DNA from: Selenomonas sp. F0473
GTDB taxonomy: Bacteria > Bacillota > Negativicutes > Selenomonadales > Selenomonadaceae
DNA: 64,000 bases
Assembly (NCBI RefSeq): GCF_000315545.1
Contig: NZ_JH992902.1
Location: forward strand, 655,280 to 719,279
Direction: 5' to 3'
Positions 24,853 through 38,189 of the stretch are shown one piece after another (positions within the stretch are counted from its first letter, which is position 1; every line of letters starts with the position of its first letter). The notes beneath the pieces were generated by a model, which worked only from the letters and a program-made list of their open reading frames with translations, did no database searches and was not told the origin of the DNA. A program made the translations under genes and the position numbers.

Positions 24853-26300
24853 AGCGCAAAGTCTCCGCGTGCCGCCCAGAACCGTGCAATCGTCTCCTCC
24901 GCCGCGCGCAGATATGCCGTCTCATCCGTCAGCGGAGACGTCTCGACCGCGGCCCGCAGCGCCGCACGCCCCGCGCGCATCTCGTCGATGCGCGCGGCAA
25001 GGTTGACGGCGATCTCTTCATACGCGCGCTCGTCCGCGCCGATCCACTCCGGATGCCCCGCCGCCGTGAGGACGCTCGCGCCGAGACGGGACGCATGCGT
25101 CTCCCCGCGCAGGGAGACGACGGGCACGCCCATATAGAGCGCCGTCGCCGTGGACGCCCCGCCCGCATAGGGGAACGTGTCGAGCGCGATGTCGATGTCG
25201 CCGTAATCCGCAAGGTAGTCCTTCTTCCCGTGCCGGACGAAGATACGCTTCATCGGCAGTTTCATCCCGTCGAGCATCTCGAGGATCGTCGTCACACGCA
25301 GGGGGCTGTCCACCGCGTCTTGGAGGACGAGCCGCGATTTCGGCACCTTCTTGAGGATACGCGCCCAGACGGCGAGCACGGACTCGTTGATCTTCATAAA
25401 ATTCTGCAGCACGCCGAAGGTCACAGGTTCACCCTCCGGGCGTTCAGCGATCGGCGCCGCGCGCATGACGTCCGTCGGCGCCATAACGAACGCATGCGGC
25501 AGGCGCAGCAGTTCTTCGCTGTAAAATTCCTCCGTCCCCGCGGGCGAGAGCACATCGTCCGTGAGGAAACCGTCCACAAAGGGCACGCCCGTCGTCGCGA
25601 ACCAGCCGATGCCCGAGATCTGTACGGGCGCGGGACGGCGCGCAAGCACCATGAGCGTCATGCCGCCCTCCGTATGCCCGCCGAGATCGACGAGCACATC
25701 GATCTCATCCGCGCGGATACGCTCCGCCTGTTCCTCGATGGAGATATTTTCAAGCGACGCACAGCGGATATCGGTGCGCAGCGCCTCGGTGAAATCGTCC
25801 GCCCGATCGCTGAGCGCGTAGGCGTAAACGTCGTATTTCTCCCGCAGCCCGCGCATCAGTCCTGCGTAAAAGAGCGACGAGGACGAGTCGAGAAAATGCG
25901 GCGCGATGAAACCGATGCGCAGACGTTCATGCTGCACGTTCTCCCGCGGCGCGAGCGGCTCCTCGCGGCGATAGAGCGTCGCATACATATCGAACTGCGC
26001 CTTGAGTTCCTTGGTCGTGAGATTCGGAACCGCGTGGCAGAGGTAGAGATAGTTGGAGAAGTGTTCGCGCTGACTGCGCAGGAATTTATCCTCCGTCGCC
26101 GCCTCGAAGTACGAAGCGAGCGCGCCCTCCGTATCGGCGAGCGCCCCGCAGCACGCGCCCATCATCTCCGAGAAGCGCCATTGCTCGTCGTCGGGAATCT
26201 CGTTGTTGCGGCGCATGTGCAGGATCGCTTCAATCGCCTCGTAGATGTAGCCCGTATGAATATCCTCGCGGATCGCGCTGTAATCCTCCATCCAACTCAT
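24849..26300 (-). CDS. OGT-like (GT41) glycosyltransferase
   Basis: Resembles the catalytic half of eukaryotic and bacterial O-GlcNAc transferases. In the 483-residue product the N-terminal 120 residues are helical, probably TPR-like. The catalytic part (about 125-460) has RIGFIAPHFLDSSS, DVLVDLGGHTEGG, PVQISGIGWFATTGVPFVDG and the nucleotide-sugar-site segment LDTFPYAGGASTATALYMGV. Bacterial members commonly glycosylate flagellins or surface proteins, which fits the flagellar gene in the window. It is coupled by 4-bp overlaps to genes on both sides. Confidence 0.88.
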   Translation of the reverse strand: MSWMEDYSAIREDIHTGYIYEAIEAILHMRRNNEIPDDEQWRFSEMMGACCGALADTEGALASYFEAATEDKFLRSQREHFSNYLYLCHAVPNLTTKELKAQFDMYATLYRREEPLAPRENVQHERLRIGFIAPHFLDSSSSLFYAGLMRGLREKYDVYAYALSDRADDFTEALRTDIRCASLENISIEEQAERIRADEIDVLVDLGGHTEGGMTLMVLARRPAPVQISGIGWFATTGVPFVDGFLTDDVLSPAGTEEFYSEELLRLPHAFVMAPTDVMRAAPIAERPEGEPVTFGVLQNFMKINESVLAVWARILKKVPKSRLVLQDAVDSPLRVTTILEMLDGMKLPMKRIFVRHGKKDYLADYGDIDIALDTFPYAGGASTATALYMGVPVVSLRGETHASRLGASVLTAAGHPEWIGADERAYEEIAVNLAARIDEMRAGRAALRAAVETSPLTDETAYLRAAEETIARFWAARGDFAL

Positions 26301-27451
26301 TGCTCTGCGTTCCTTTCTAATCTAAAATATGCGATTTCGGGCGGACATCCGATGCGCAGCGGGAACCAGCTGCCGTTGCCCGTATGGACATAGCCGTAAT
26401 TATCCCCGATGCGCACCATCCCGCGCGTGTATTTGAATACCGGGAAAAGCGGCCGGCCGAAGACGCCGAACTGGCTGCCGTGGGTATGCCCTGTCAGCGT
26501 CAGCGGGACCCGGCCGTCGGCTGCCGCGTCGTCGATGAACTCGGGATGATGAGCGAGCAGGACGGTCAAGGCATCCGCGGGCACCTCCGACATCGCCGCC
26601 GCAAAAAACGCCTCTTTTTGCAGGTAAAAGTCGTTGCCGCGCCCAAACGGGTAATCAACGCCCGCGATATAGACGCCGCGCCCCGGCACCTGTGCCGCAC
26701 TGTTCAGGACAACACGGACGCGCCCCTCATGCGCCATACGGTCGACGATGCGACGCCCGTCGTGGTAGTATTCATGGTTGCCAATACAGTACCAGATGCC
26801 GTCGGGATAGTCCGCCGCATGCGCGGCAAGCACCTCTGCCGCCGCCTCGTTCTGCCGCTCGTCGTCAAAGATGTCGCCCGTCACCGCAAGGAGATCCGCG
26901 CCGCTCGCTCCCACCTCCGTAAGAAGCGCCTCGAAATCCGCTACGGAAAAATACGGTCCGAGATGCACGTCGCTGATCTGCGCAACGACCATCCCCTCCG
27001 CCTCATGCGGCAGCCGCGGTACGGGGATCGTATAGTCGCTACGCACGGTATGCCGGCGCTCGAAGAACGCGCCGTAGCCGCCGAGCAGCAGCCCCGCGGC
27101 AGGATAGGCGGCGGCGCCCGCAAGCAGGCGCCGCCGCGCGGGATCATACGGCGCGGAGAGCATCCTGCGGCGCAGATAACGCAGAGCAGCCGCACAGGCA
27201 GTAACCAAAAGCGTAATGATCTGCGCCACAAAGAGAAGCATGACGAGCAGCGCGGTCGCCGCGCCCCATCCGTGCATGAACGCGCTGCGGATAAAGAGCA
27301 GCAGGCTGCCGATACCGACAATATCAAACGCGGCGATGGCAATGCGCGCAAAGAACAGCCGGCGTCCCTGTGCGAGATAACGGAGGAAGTACAGCGATGC
27401 GCCGAGGATAAGTCCTACCGCACCGACGAGGATAAGCGTGAAGACGAGCAA
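26297..27451 (-). CDS. Membrane-anchored metallophosphoesterase
   Basis: A 384-residue protein with several hydrophobic segments in the first 130 residues and a calcineurin-like phosphoesterase domain (about 150-375). The metal-site motifs are complete: ISDVHLG (Asp161, His163), GDIFDD (Asp193), GNHEYY (Asn225, His226), LAHHP and GHTHGSQ. An RRRLL stretch at about 106-110 before a hydrophobic run resembles a twin-arginine signal placed internally, as in some YkuE/YaeI-like enzymes. The start is a TTG at 27451 after AGGGGG. The substrate is unknown; related enzymes act on phospholipids or UDP-diacylglucosamine. Confidence 0.85.
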   Translation of the reverse strand: MLVFTLILVGAVGLILGASLYFLRYLAQGRRLFFARIAIAAFDIVGIGSLLLFIRSAFMHGWGAATALLVMLLFVAQIITLLVTACAAALRYLRRRMLSAPYDPARRRLLAGAAAYPAAGLLLGGYGAFFERRHTVRSDYTIPVPRLPHEAEGMVVAQISDVHLGPYFSVADFEALLTEVGASGADLLAVTGDIFDDERQNEAAAEVLAAHAADYPDGIWYCIGNHEYYHDGRRIVDRMAHEGRVRVVLNSAAQVPGRGVYIAGVDYPFGRGNDFYLQKEAFFAAAMSEVPADALTVLLAHHPEFIDDAAADGRVPLTLTGHTHGSQFGVFGRPLFPVFKYTRGMVRIGDNYGYVHTGNGSWFPLRIGCPPEIAYFRLERNAEQ

Positions 27452-27476
27452 GGGCAGCCCCCTTTTCTACGCCGTA

Positions 27477-28394
27477 TCAGATGCCGGTCAGCACCGACAC
27501 GAGCGGAATCGTCGCCACCGAAATCATCGTCGAGAGCGCGATGATCTCCGTCATGAGCGGATAGGCGACTTTGTTGTAGAGCAGCGCGACCATCGCGACC
27601 ATCCCGCCCGTCGGCGCCGCAACGATGACAAGGCTGCACCCGAGAATATACGGATTCGTGACGAACATTTTCATGACGATGAGCAGCGGAATCGGGAGTA
27701 CGACCGCTTTCAAAAAGGTATAGAGAAGCAGTTTCCGATCCGTCAGCATATGGCGCACATGGATATCCCTCAGCGAGGCGCCGATCATCATCATGGCGAG
27801 CGGCGCCGTGAGCGCGCCGATCATCGTAAACGCCTGCATGATCAGCGGATTCGTCGGAACCTCGGCGAAGTAGATCACGCAGGCGATCAAGGACGCGACG
27901 ATGCCGGGGTTGATCAGCATGCGGATCAGATCCGCGCCGCGCCGCTTGTGGATGCTGATGGACGAGACGCCGTAGATGAAGAAGAGCAGGTTCACGGGGA
28001 TGAAGAACAGCGTCATGTAAACGACGGCCTGATCCCCGTAGACCCCCTGCACGAGCGGCAGCCCCATAAAGAGCGAGTTGTTGAACCAAAACGAGAGGTT
28101 GACCGCGCCGCGCAGGCGCCCGCGGAAGCGCAGGATCAGCGGCAGCAGGAACCCGACGGCGCACATCATGCCGAGCAGCAGCCCATATGCCGTATAGGTC
28201 TCGACAACCTGTATGAGCTCCATGTGTTCCTCCGCGTGCATCGCGGCGGAGATGATCAGGCAGGGGCACGCGATGTTGACAATCAGCGAGGAAAACTGCT
28301 CCTGATTGTTCGGGATGATGATGTCGTACCGCCGCGCAAGCGCGCCCGCAAAGATCATCAGAAAGAAAACGACCATCTGGCCTAAAATGAGCAT
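27477..28394 (-). CDS. AEC (auxin efflux carrier) family transporter
   Basis: Secondary transporter of 305 residues with about ten hydrophobic segments arranged as two repeated halves. The family patterns NLSFWFNNSLFMGLPLV (Asn-rich crossover of the first half) and CSLVIVAAPTGGMVAMVALL (second crossover) are visible. Bacterial AEC members move malate, malonate or other organic acids; the substrate cannot be chosen here. It lies 40 bp after uvrA and 25 bp before the phosphoesterase gene, so it may be read in the same transcript. Confidence 0.9.
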   Translation of the reverse strand: MLILGQMVVFFLMIFAGALARRYDIIIPNNQEQFSSLIVNIACPCLIISAAMHAEEHMELIQVVETYTAYGLLLGMMCAVGFLLPLILRFRGRLRGAVNLSFWFNNSLFMGLPLVQGVYGDQAVVYMTLFFIPVNLLFFIYGVSSISIHKRRGADLIRMLINPGIVASLIACVIYFAEVPTNPLIMQAFTMIGALTAPLAMMMIGASLRDIHVRHMLTDRKLLLYTFLKAVVLPIPLLIVMKMFVTNPYILGCSLVIVAAPTGGMVAMVALLYNKVAYPLMTEIIALSTMISVATIPLVSVLTGI

Positions 28395-28434
28395 CTTAAC
28401 ATTACCCTCTTTTTCAGTTCTCAGTTCCTATTTT

Positions 28435-31272
<2,838 letters not shown>

Positions 31273-31280
31273 ATTCTCCC

Positions 31281-33317
<2,037 letters not shown>

Positions 33318-33360
33318 CGGCCGCCCTCCTTTACCGTTCTTTGCAAAAAATCATTGCTCC

Positions 33361-33388
33361 ATTATAGCGCATTCCTCTGAAATAGCAA
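33361..33388 (-). promoter_or_regulatory. Promoter of uvrBA
   Basis: On the minus strand TTGCTA (33388-33383), 16-bp spacer, TATAAT (33366-33361), about 45 bp before the uvrB start. Confidence 0.65.
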
Positions 33389-33391
33389 GTC

Positions 33392-33416
33392 AAAGAAAAA
33401 GCACCCCGCAGGGTGC
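33392..33416 (-). terminator. Terminator of the HD-GYP gene
   Basis: Read on the minus strand: GCACCC, 4-nt loop, GGGTGC (33416-33401), then TTTTTCTTT (33400-33392). It lies between the HD-GYP stop and the uvrB promoter. Confidence 0.85.
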
Positions 33417-33432
33417 CTTTCGCATACGTTCT

Positions 33433-34596
33433 TTAGAGACTGTCGACCTCTGCCGCCGTCAAGATCTCGACGACCGTAAGATCCTTGACCGTATTGAGAT
33501 CGAGGAAGCCGCCGTCTACAAGCTGGACGACAGGCATTGCCGTAACGCGCGACTCGTCGATGTACACAATGCGGCCGGCCGTTCCGTCGGAGAGGCGTAT
33601 CCAACAGCCGTTGAGCGCGGCGTTCAGCTTGCGCATGAAGAGGACGGCGTATTCCGAATCGAGCCTGCCGTCGAGCACTTCGGCGTAAAGAATCTTAAAG
33701 ACCTCGAAGGGCGAGCGTTTCTGCGCATAGGCACGACTCGAGGCCATCGCGTCGTAACTGTCGAGTACGGCGAGCACGCGGCCAAACGTCGAAATCTGTG
33801 CCCCTTCCAATCCCGAAGGGTACCCCGAACCGTCGCTGCGCTCATGATGCTGAATAATGCCGTTCATGAGGTCCGACCTTCCCGCAAGCGGACTGCCCTC
33901 AACAAGCTTAAAGCTGTCCACGACGTGGTTCTTCATCAGATCGAACTCTTCCTCGGTAAGTTTCCCCTTCTTATCCAAAATATCTTTTGGAATGAACTGT
34001 TTGCCGATATCGAGGAAGAGTCCCGCGAGCACAAGGTTCTGGCGGTCGATCCCCGAAAGATTCATCCACTTCGCCATGAGACCGCAGAGGATGGCGAGAT
34101 GCACGCAGTGATGCAGGTTGTAGTCGCCCTCTTGATCCATACTGTAAATCATGGAAACGGCCGTCGCGCCTTCTTTATAAAGATCCCGGAGGCGCGGACT
34201 CGCCATCACCGGCTGGAGGATATCCATATTGAGTCTGCCGGTGTCCGCCGCATCTAAGAAGAGTTTTTTCATTTCTCCATAGACAAACTTATAGTCCTCT
34301 TCATACTTTTCGTCTATGACCGCATCGCGTTCCGGCAGCGCGGTAATGTGGAACCCTGCCGGAGCATCCGGCTCTTCGCGCTTCTTTTTGACCTCTTTTT
34401 CCTTTTGGACCGCTGCAAGGATACTGTCCTCATCGACGTAGACCGATGCGACTTCCTTTTCCTTAAGCAGATTGATCATCCCGCGGTCGAGGACGGTCCC
34501 CCCCTCGATGAGAACGGCATCGGTCTCCCCCTCGTACACCGTACGCCCGACGATCATATCCGGCAAAAGACTCCGGACGGCAAACGCTTTTAACAT
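33433..34596 (-). CDS. HD-GYP domain protein with substituted HD motif
   Basis: HD-GYP proteins hydrolyse cyclic di-GMP. The 387-residue protein has an N-terminal accessory domain (1-60), a Lys/Glu-rich linker (about 64-76) and an HD-GYP domain (about 140-330). Expected ligands are seen at His163, Asp196, His224, His250-His251 (HHERSDGSGYP with GYP 258-260) and Asp279. The His of the HD pair is replaced by Leu195: the motif reads AGLFLDIGK instead of the usual LLHDIGK. Codon CTC is clear, not a frameshift. The protein may be catalytically weak or a c-di-GMP-binding receptor. A GGGAG site precedes the ATG; the gene has its own terminator. Confidence 0.9.
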   Translation of the reverse strand: MLKAFAVRSLLPDMIVGRTVYEGETDAVLIEGGTVLDRGMINLLKEKEVASVYVDEDSILAAVQKEKEVKKKREEPDAPAGFHITALPERDAVIDEKYEEDYKFVYGEMKKLFLDAADTGRLNMDILQPVMASPRLRDLYKEGATAVSMIYSMDQEGDYNLHHCVHLAILCGLMAKWMNLSGIDRQNLVLAGLFLDIGKQFIPKDILDKKGKLTEEEFDLMKNHVVDSFKLVEGSPLAGRSDLMNGIIQHHERSDGSGYPSGLEGAQISTFGRVLAVLDSYDAMASSRAYAQKRSPFEVFKILYAEVLDGRLDSEYAVLFMRKLNAALNGCWIRLSDGTAGRIVYIDESRVTAMPVVQLVDGGFLDLNTVKDLTVVEILTAAEVDSL

Positions 34597-34644
34597 GATG
34601 GCTCTCCCTTTCTCTCCCTCTTGCCTGCGGCAAAAACTTCCCTT

Positions 34645-37119
34645 TTATTTCACAACGATGTTCACGAGCTTCTTCGGCACGCAAACAACCTTAACGACCG
34701 TCTTGCCCGCGGTCAGTTCCTTTGCCCGCGGCAGATCCATAACGATGCGCTCCATCGACGCCCTGTCAAGATCGGCCGCAATCTTCACGCGGTCGCGCAC
34801 CTTCCCGTTGATCTGCAGCACCACCTCGATCTCATCTTGTACCAGCGCCTTTTCATCGTACTTCGGCCAATCCTGCGCATGGACGCTCCCCGTAAAGAGC
34901 CGCGACCAGAGTTCCTCCGCGATGTGCGGCGCAAACGGAGCCAGCATACGCACGAGAGCGGATGCCGTCTCCCGCGCAAGGTCTGGGCGGAGCGGACGCT
35001 CTTGGAACGCGTAGAAGGCATTCACGAGCTCCATAATCGAGGAGATCGCCGTGTTGAACATAAAGCGGTCGCGCACATCCTCCGTGACCTTTTTGATCGT
35101 GTTGTGCAGCACACGCCTCAGTTCCGTTTCCTCGGCGCTGAGCCCGGAGACGTCGTACGACGCGTCGGATGCCATCTTGATCATATCTTCGAACTGCCCG
35201 AGGATACGCCAGACGCGGCCGAGGAAACGGAACGCCCCCTCGACTCCCTGATCGCTCCAGTCAAGGTCGCGCTCCATCGGCGCCGCGAATAGGATGAAGA
35301 GACGCGCCGTATCCGCGCCGTAGCGGTCGATAATCTCCTCGGGCGAGACGACGTTGCCGAGGGACTTCGACATCTTCGCGCCGTCCTTGATGACCATCCC
35401 CTGTGTCAGGAGATTCGTGAACGGCTCGTCGAAATCGAGCATCCCCGCGTCGCGCAGCACCTTCGTAAAGAAGCGCGCGTATAGCAGATGCAGAATCGCG
35501 TGTTCGATGCCCCCGATGTACTGATCGACGGGCGCCCAGTAGTTCACCTTGTCCCGGTCAAACGGCCGCTCCGTATTGTGCGGATCCGCATAGCGGTAAT
35601 AGTACCACGAGGAGCAGATGAACGTATCCATGGTGTCCGTCTCGCGCGTCGCCGCACCGCCGCATTTCGGACAGGCGCAGTGCAGGAAACGTTCGCTGCT
35701 CGAGAGCGGCGACACCGCGCCCTGCGCGAACGACACATCCTCGGGCAGCCGTACGGGAAGTTCTTCGTCCGGAACGAGCACCTCGCCGCACCGCGGACAG
35801 TTGACGATCGGGATCGGCGCTCCCCAGTAGCGCTGCCGCGAGATCAGCCAGTCGCGCAGACGATAGTTGACGCGGCGCTTGCCGAACCCCCGCGCCTCGG
35901 CCTCGTCCATGATCGCCGCCATCGCCGCGTGCATTTCCATCCCCGTGAACCGGCCAGAGTTGACGAGCACGCCGTCCTTCTCGACATAAGCCTCGGTCAT
36001 CCCTTCGAGGCGGAGTTCCCGGTTCTTCGGCTGGAGCGTCAGAATCTTGCGGATGCCGTACTTTTCGGCAAACATCCAATCGCGTTGGTCCCCCGACGGC
36101 ACGCCCATGACCGCGCCCGTGCCGTACTCGAAGAGGACGTAATTCGTGATCCAAATCTCCACCCGTTCGCCGTTGAACGGGTTCGTGCAGTAAACGCCGG
36201 TGAAGACGCCCTCCTTCTCCGACTCGCTCGAAGCGCGCTCAATATCCGACTGTTTGCGCACGCGCGTGCAGAATGCGCGCAGCTCGTCCGCCTTCGGGTT
36301 ATTTTCACAGATTTTCTCCACGAGCGGATGCTCCGGCGCGAGCGCAAGGAACGTGATGCCGAACGCCGTGTCCGGGCGCGTCGTATAGACGGGAATCTCC
36401 GTGTCAAGGGCGGGGACGGGCAGCCGGAACTCCAGCCCCTCGCTGCGCCCGATCCAGTTCTCCTGCATCGTCTTGACACGCTCCGGCCAGCCGGGCAGCT
36501 TGTCGAGATCGGCAAGCAGCTCGTCCGCATAGTCCGTGATCTTAAAAAACCACTGCGCCAGATTTTTCTTATGCACCTCGGATTTGCAGCGCCAGCACTT
36601 CCCATCCTCTACCTGCTCGTTTGCGAGCACGGTGCCGCAGGTGTCGCACCAGTTGACGGACGCCTCTTTCTTATATGCGAGCCCTTTTTTGTAAAAGAGC
36701 GAAAAAAGCCACTGCGTCCAACGGTAATAATCCTCCCGGCAGGTGACGACCTCCCGGTCCCAATCGTAGGAGAGGCCCATCGTACGCTGCTGGCGTTCCA
36801 TGTTCTCGATATTCGCATACGTCCATGCGGCGGGATGCACTTTATTCTTGATCGCCGCGTTCTCTGCGGGCATACCGAAGGAGTCGAATCCCATCGGGTG
36901 CAGGACGTTGTACCCATCCATCTTTCGAAAGCGCGCGATAACGTCGCCGATCGAATAGTTGCGGACATGCCCCATATGCAGTTTTCCCGAAGGATAGGGA
37001 AACATCTCAAGCACGTAATACTTCGGTTTTTTATTATCCCGTTCCGTCCGGAAGGTATGACTTTTCTCCCATATCTTCTGCCACTTCGTCTCGATCTCCT
37101 GCGGGCAATATCTCTCCAC
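34645..37119 (-). CDS. leuS: Leucyl-tRNA synthetase
   Basis: Class I aminoacyl-tRNA synthetase. HIGH-type motif [14 protein letters not shown] near residue 40, KMSKS motif in [10 protein letters not shown], a CP1 editing insertion, and cysteine pairs for zinc (WCDTCG...CWRCK and CPRCG...CPKCGG). The start was placed at a GTG (37119), giving [13 protein letters not shown], which aligns with the usual LeuRS beginning. The in-frame TTG at 37146 would add nine residues and lies upstream of the only ribosome site, GGGAGG. About 824 residues, usual length. Confidence 0.96.
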   Translation of the reverse strand: MERYCPQEIETKWQKIWEKSHTFRTERDNKKPKYYVLEMFPYPSGKLHMGHVRNYSIGDVIARFRKMDGYNVLHPMGFDSFGMPAENAAIKNKVHPAAWTYANIENMERQQRTMGLSYDWDREVVTCREDYYRWTQWLFSLFYKKGLAYKKEASVNWCDTCGTVLANEQVEDGKCWRCKSEVHKKNLAQWFFKITDYADELLADLDKLPGWPERVKTMQENWIGRSEGLEFRLPVPALDTEIPVYTTRPDTAFGITFLALAPEHPLVEKICENNPKADELRAFCTRVRKQSDIERASSESEKEGVFTGVYCTNPFNGERVEIWITNYVLFEYGTGAVMGVPSGDQRDWMFAEKYGIRKILTLQPKNRELRLEGMTEAYVEKDGVLVNSGRFTGMEMHAAMAAIMDEAEARGFGKRRVNYRLRDWLISRQRYWGAPIPIVNCPRCGEVLVPDEELPVRLPEDVSFAQGAVSPLSSSERFLHCACPKCGGAATRETDTMDTFICSSWYYYRYADPHNTERPFDRDKVNYWAPVDQYIGGIEHAILHLLYARFFTKVLRDAGMLDFDEPFTNLLTQGMVIKDGAKMSKSLGNVVSPEEIIDRYGADTARLFILFAAPMERDLDWSDQGVEGAFRFLGRVWRILGQFEDMIKMASDASYDVSGLSAEETELRRVLHNTIKKVTEDVRDRFMFNTAISSIMELVNAFYAFQERPLRPDLARETASALVRMLAPFAPHIAEELWSRLFTGSVHAQDWPKYDEKALVQDEIEVVLQINGKVRDRVKIAADLDRASMERIVMDLPRAKELTAGKTVVKVVCVPKKLVNIVVK

Positions 37120-37150
37120 AGCGCTCTTGCTCCTCCCAAAATGCAACGGT

Positions 37151-37178
37151 AAAACTGCGCTCTTTTGAACGCAGTTTT
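37151..37178 (-). promoter_or_regulatory. Hairpin in the leuS leader
   Basis: Nine-base perfect inverted repeat AAAACTGCG (37151-37159) and CGCAGTTTT (37170-37178) with a 10-nt loop, about 15 bp before the ribosome site. There is no following T-tract, so it is not a simple terminator. No T-box sequence (AGGGTGG-type) is present. Confidence 0.6.
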
Positions 37179-37209
37179 CAAATATTCATCGTCATACAGT
37201 TCCAAGGTA

Positions 37210-37239
37210 TTATACCTTAAATCAAGGGACAGCGTCAAT
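37210..37239 (-). promoter_or_regulatory. Promoter of leuS
   Basis: On the minus strand TTGACG (37239-37234), 18-bp spacer, TATAAT (37215-37210). The leader to the GTG start is about 85 nt. Confidence 0.75.
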
Positions 37240-37303
37240 CGTTATTCATATGTCATAACAAGATTTTTTAGGACTTTTTTCTCATCCGCCGTCATATGCA
37301 GCA

Positions 37304-37346
37304 TTGTTATAGAAAAAGTGTATAACAATTATTTTTATGCTATAAT
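37304..37346 (+). promoter_or_regulatory. TauE/SafE gene promoter with an inverted-repeat operator candidate
   Basis: Perfect 8-bp inverted repeat TTGTTATA (37304-37311) and TATAACAA (37321-37328) with a 9-bp spacer. A TATAAT -10 box is at 37341-37346. No good -35 hexamer exists at the right distance; that position falls on the edge of the right arm. This suits a promoter controlled by a dimeric regulator. Confidence 0.6.
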
Positions 37347-37385
37347 ATGCGGAATAATTTGATTCGAAACGGAGGAGACGTTCCG

Positions 37386-38138
37386 TTGGACGCATACTTT
37401 TCGGCTGTGGCCGCACATGTCGGTCCCGCGCTTGCGATCTTCTGCGCGGCGTTCATTCAGTCCATCACGGGATTTGGACTTGTGATCATCGCGGCGCCGC
37501 TGCTCATGTTCTTCTATGAGCCGAAACTCACCGTGCCGATCATGCTGCTCATCGCGTGCAGCAGCAATTCCGTACAGGGTTTTCTTATGCGCCGCCAAGC
37601 GAATTATCCTCTCATCCGTTGGCTCTACCTCGGCATGCTGATCGGTCAGCCCTTCGGTTTTTTCTTCTTCACTTACATTTCGAACGACGCGCTCAAGGTA
37701 TTCATCAACGTCGTGGTTCTGCTCACGCTGATCCTTATGCAGATTTCCCATCGGCACATTGAGGAACGGCGGCGGAACACCGTCGTCACGGGCATGCTCT
37801 CGGGCTTTACCGCGATTACCACCGGGATGGGGGGACTCCCCTTCCTCATCTATCTCGCCTACACAAAGATGCCGACCGACGTCTTTCGCGCTACCTGCTT
37901 CATTTATTTTTTTCTCGGCAACGCCACCTCGCTCGTCAGTTATCTCATCGGCGGCTATCCGCTCGCGCCCGCGTTCAACGAGTTTCTCTATCTCCTGCCC
38001 GCACTTGTCACAGGCATCGTCGCAGGACACCTCTCGATGCGCTATATCCCCGCGTCCTTCTTCCGCAAATTCATCTTCGTCATTCTCTACATCGCTTCCA
38101 CCTACACCATTGTTTCGATCCTATGGAAAGCGTTCTGA
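37386..38138 (+). CDS. TauE/SafE family exporter
   Basis: Membrane transporter of the family that includes sulfite and sulfonate exporters. The 250-residue product has about eight hydrophobic segments, the N-terminal repeat IFCAAFIQSITGFGLVIIAA and a second ITTGMGGLPFLIYL repeat. The start is a TTG at 37386, 8 bp after GGAGGAG. An in-frame ATG at 37347 overlaps the -10 box and cannot be in the transcript. The substrate is unknown. Confidence 0.87.
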   Translation: MDAYFSAVAAHVGPALAIFCAAFIQSITGFGLVIIAAPLLMFFYEPKLTVPIMLLIACSSNSVQGFLMRRQANYPLIRWLYLGMLIGQPFGFFFFTYISNDALKVFINVVVLLTLILMQISHRHIEERRRNTVVTGMLSGFTAITTGMGGLPFLIYLAYTKMPTDVFRATCFIYFFLGNATSLVSYLIGGYPLAPAFNEFLYLLPALVTGIVAGHLSMRYIPASFFRKFIFVILYIASTYTIVSILWKAF

Positions 38139-38148
38139 ACGCATAAAA

Positions 38149-38177
38149 ACCGCGGCCGGTTGGCCGCGGTTTTTTTA
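38149..38177. terminator. Terminator between the TauE/SafE gene and the chemoreceptor gene
   Basis: Nine-base perfect repeat ACCGCGGCC (38149-38157) and GGCCGCGGT (38162-38170), 4-nt loop, then TTTTTTT. A-residues on the left make it usable for the converging gene too. Confidence 0.88.
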
Positions 38178-38189
38178 TGGATGCGTTTC

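Noticed and set aside
33318-33400. LexA/SOS box before uvrB
   Set aside because: No GAAC...GTTC-type palindrome was found near the promoter.
37120-37340. T-box leader for leuS
   Set aside because: The T-box sequence (AGGGTGG followed by ACCGCG-type) and the stem-loop set are absent; only one short hairpin is present.
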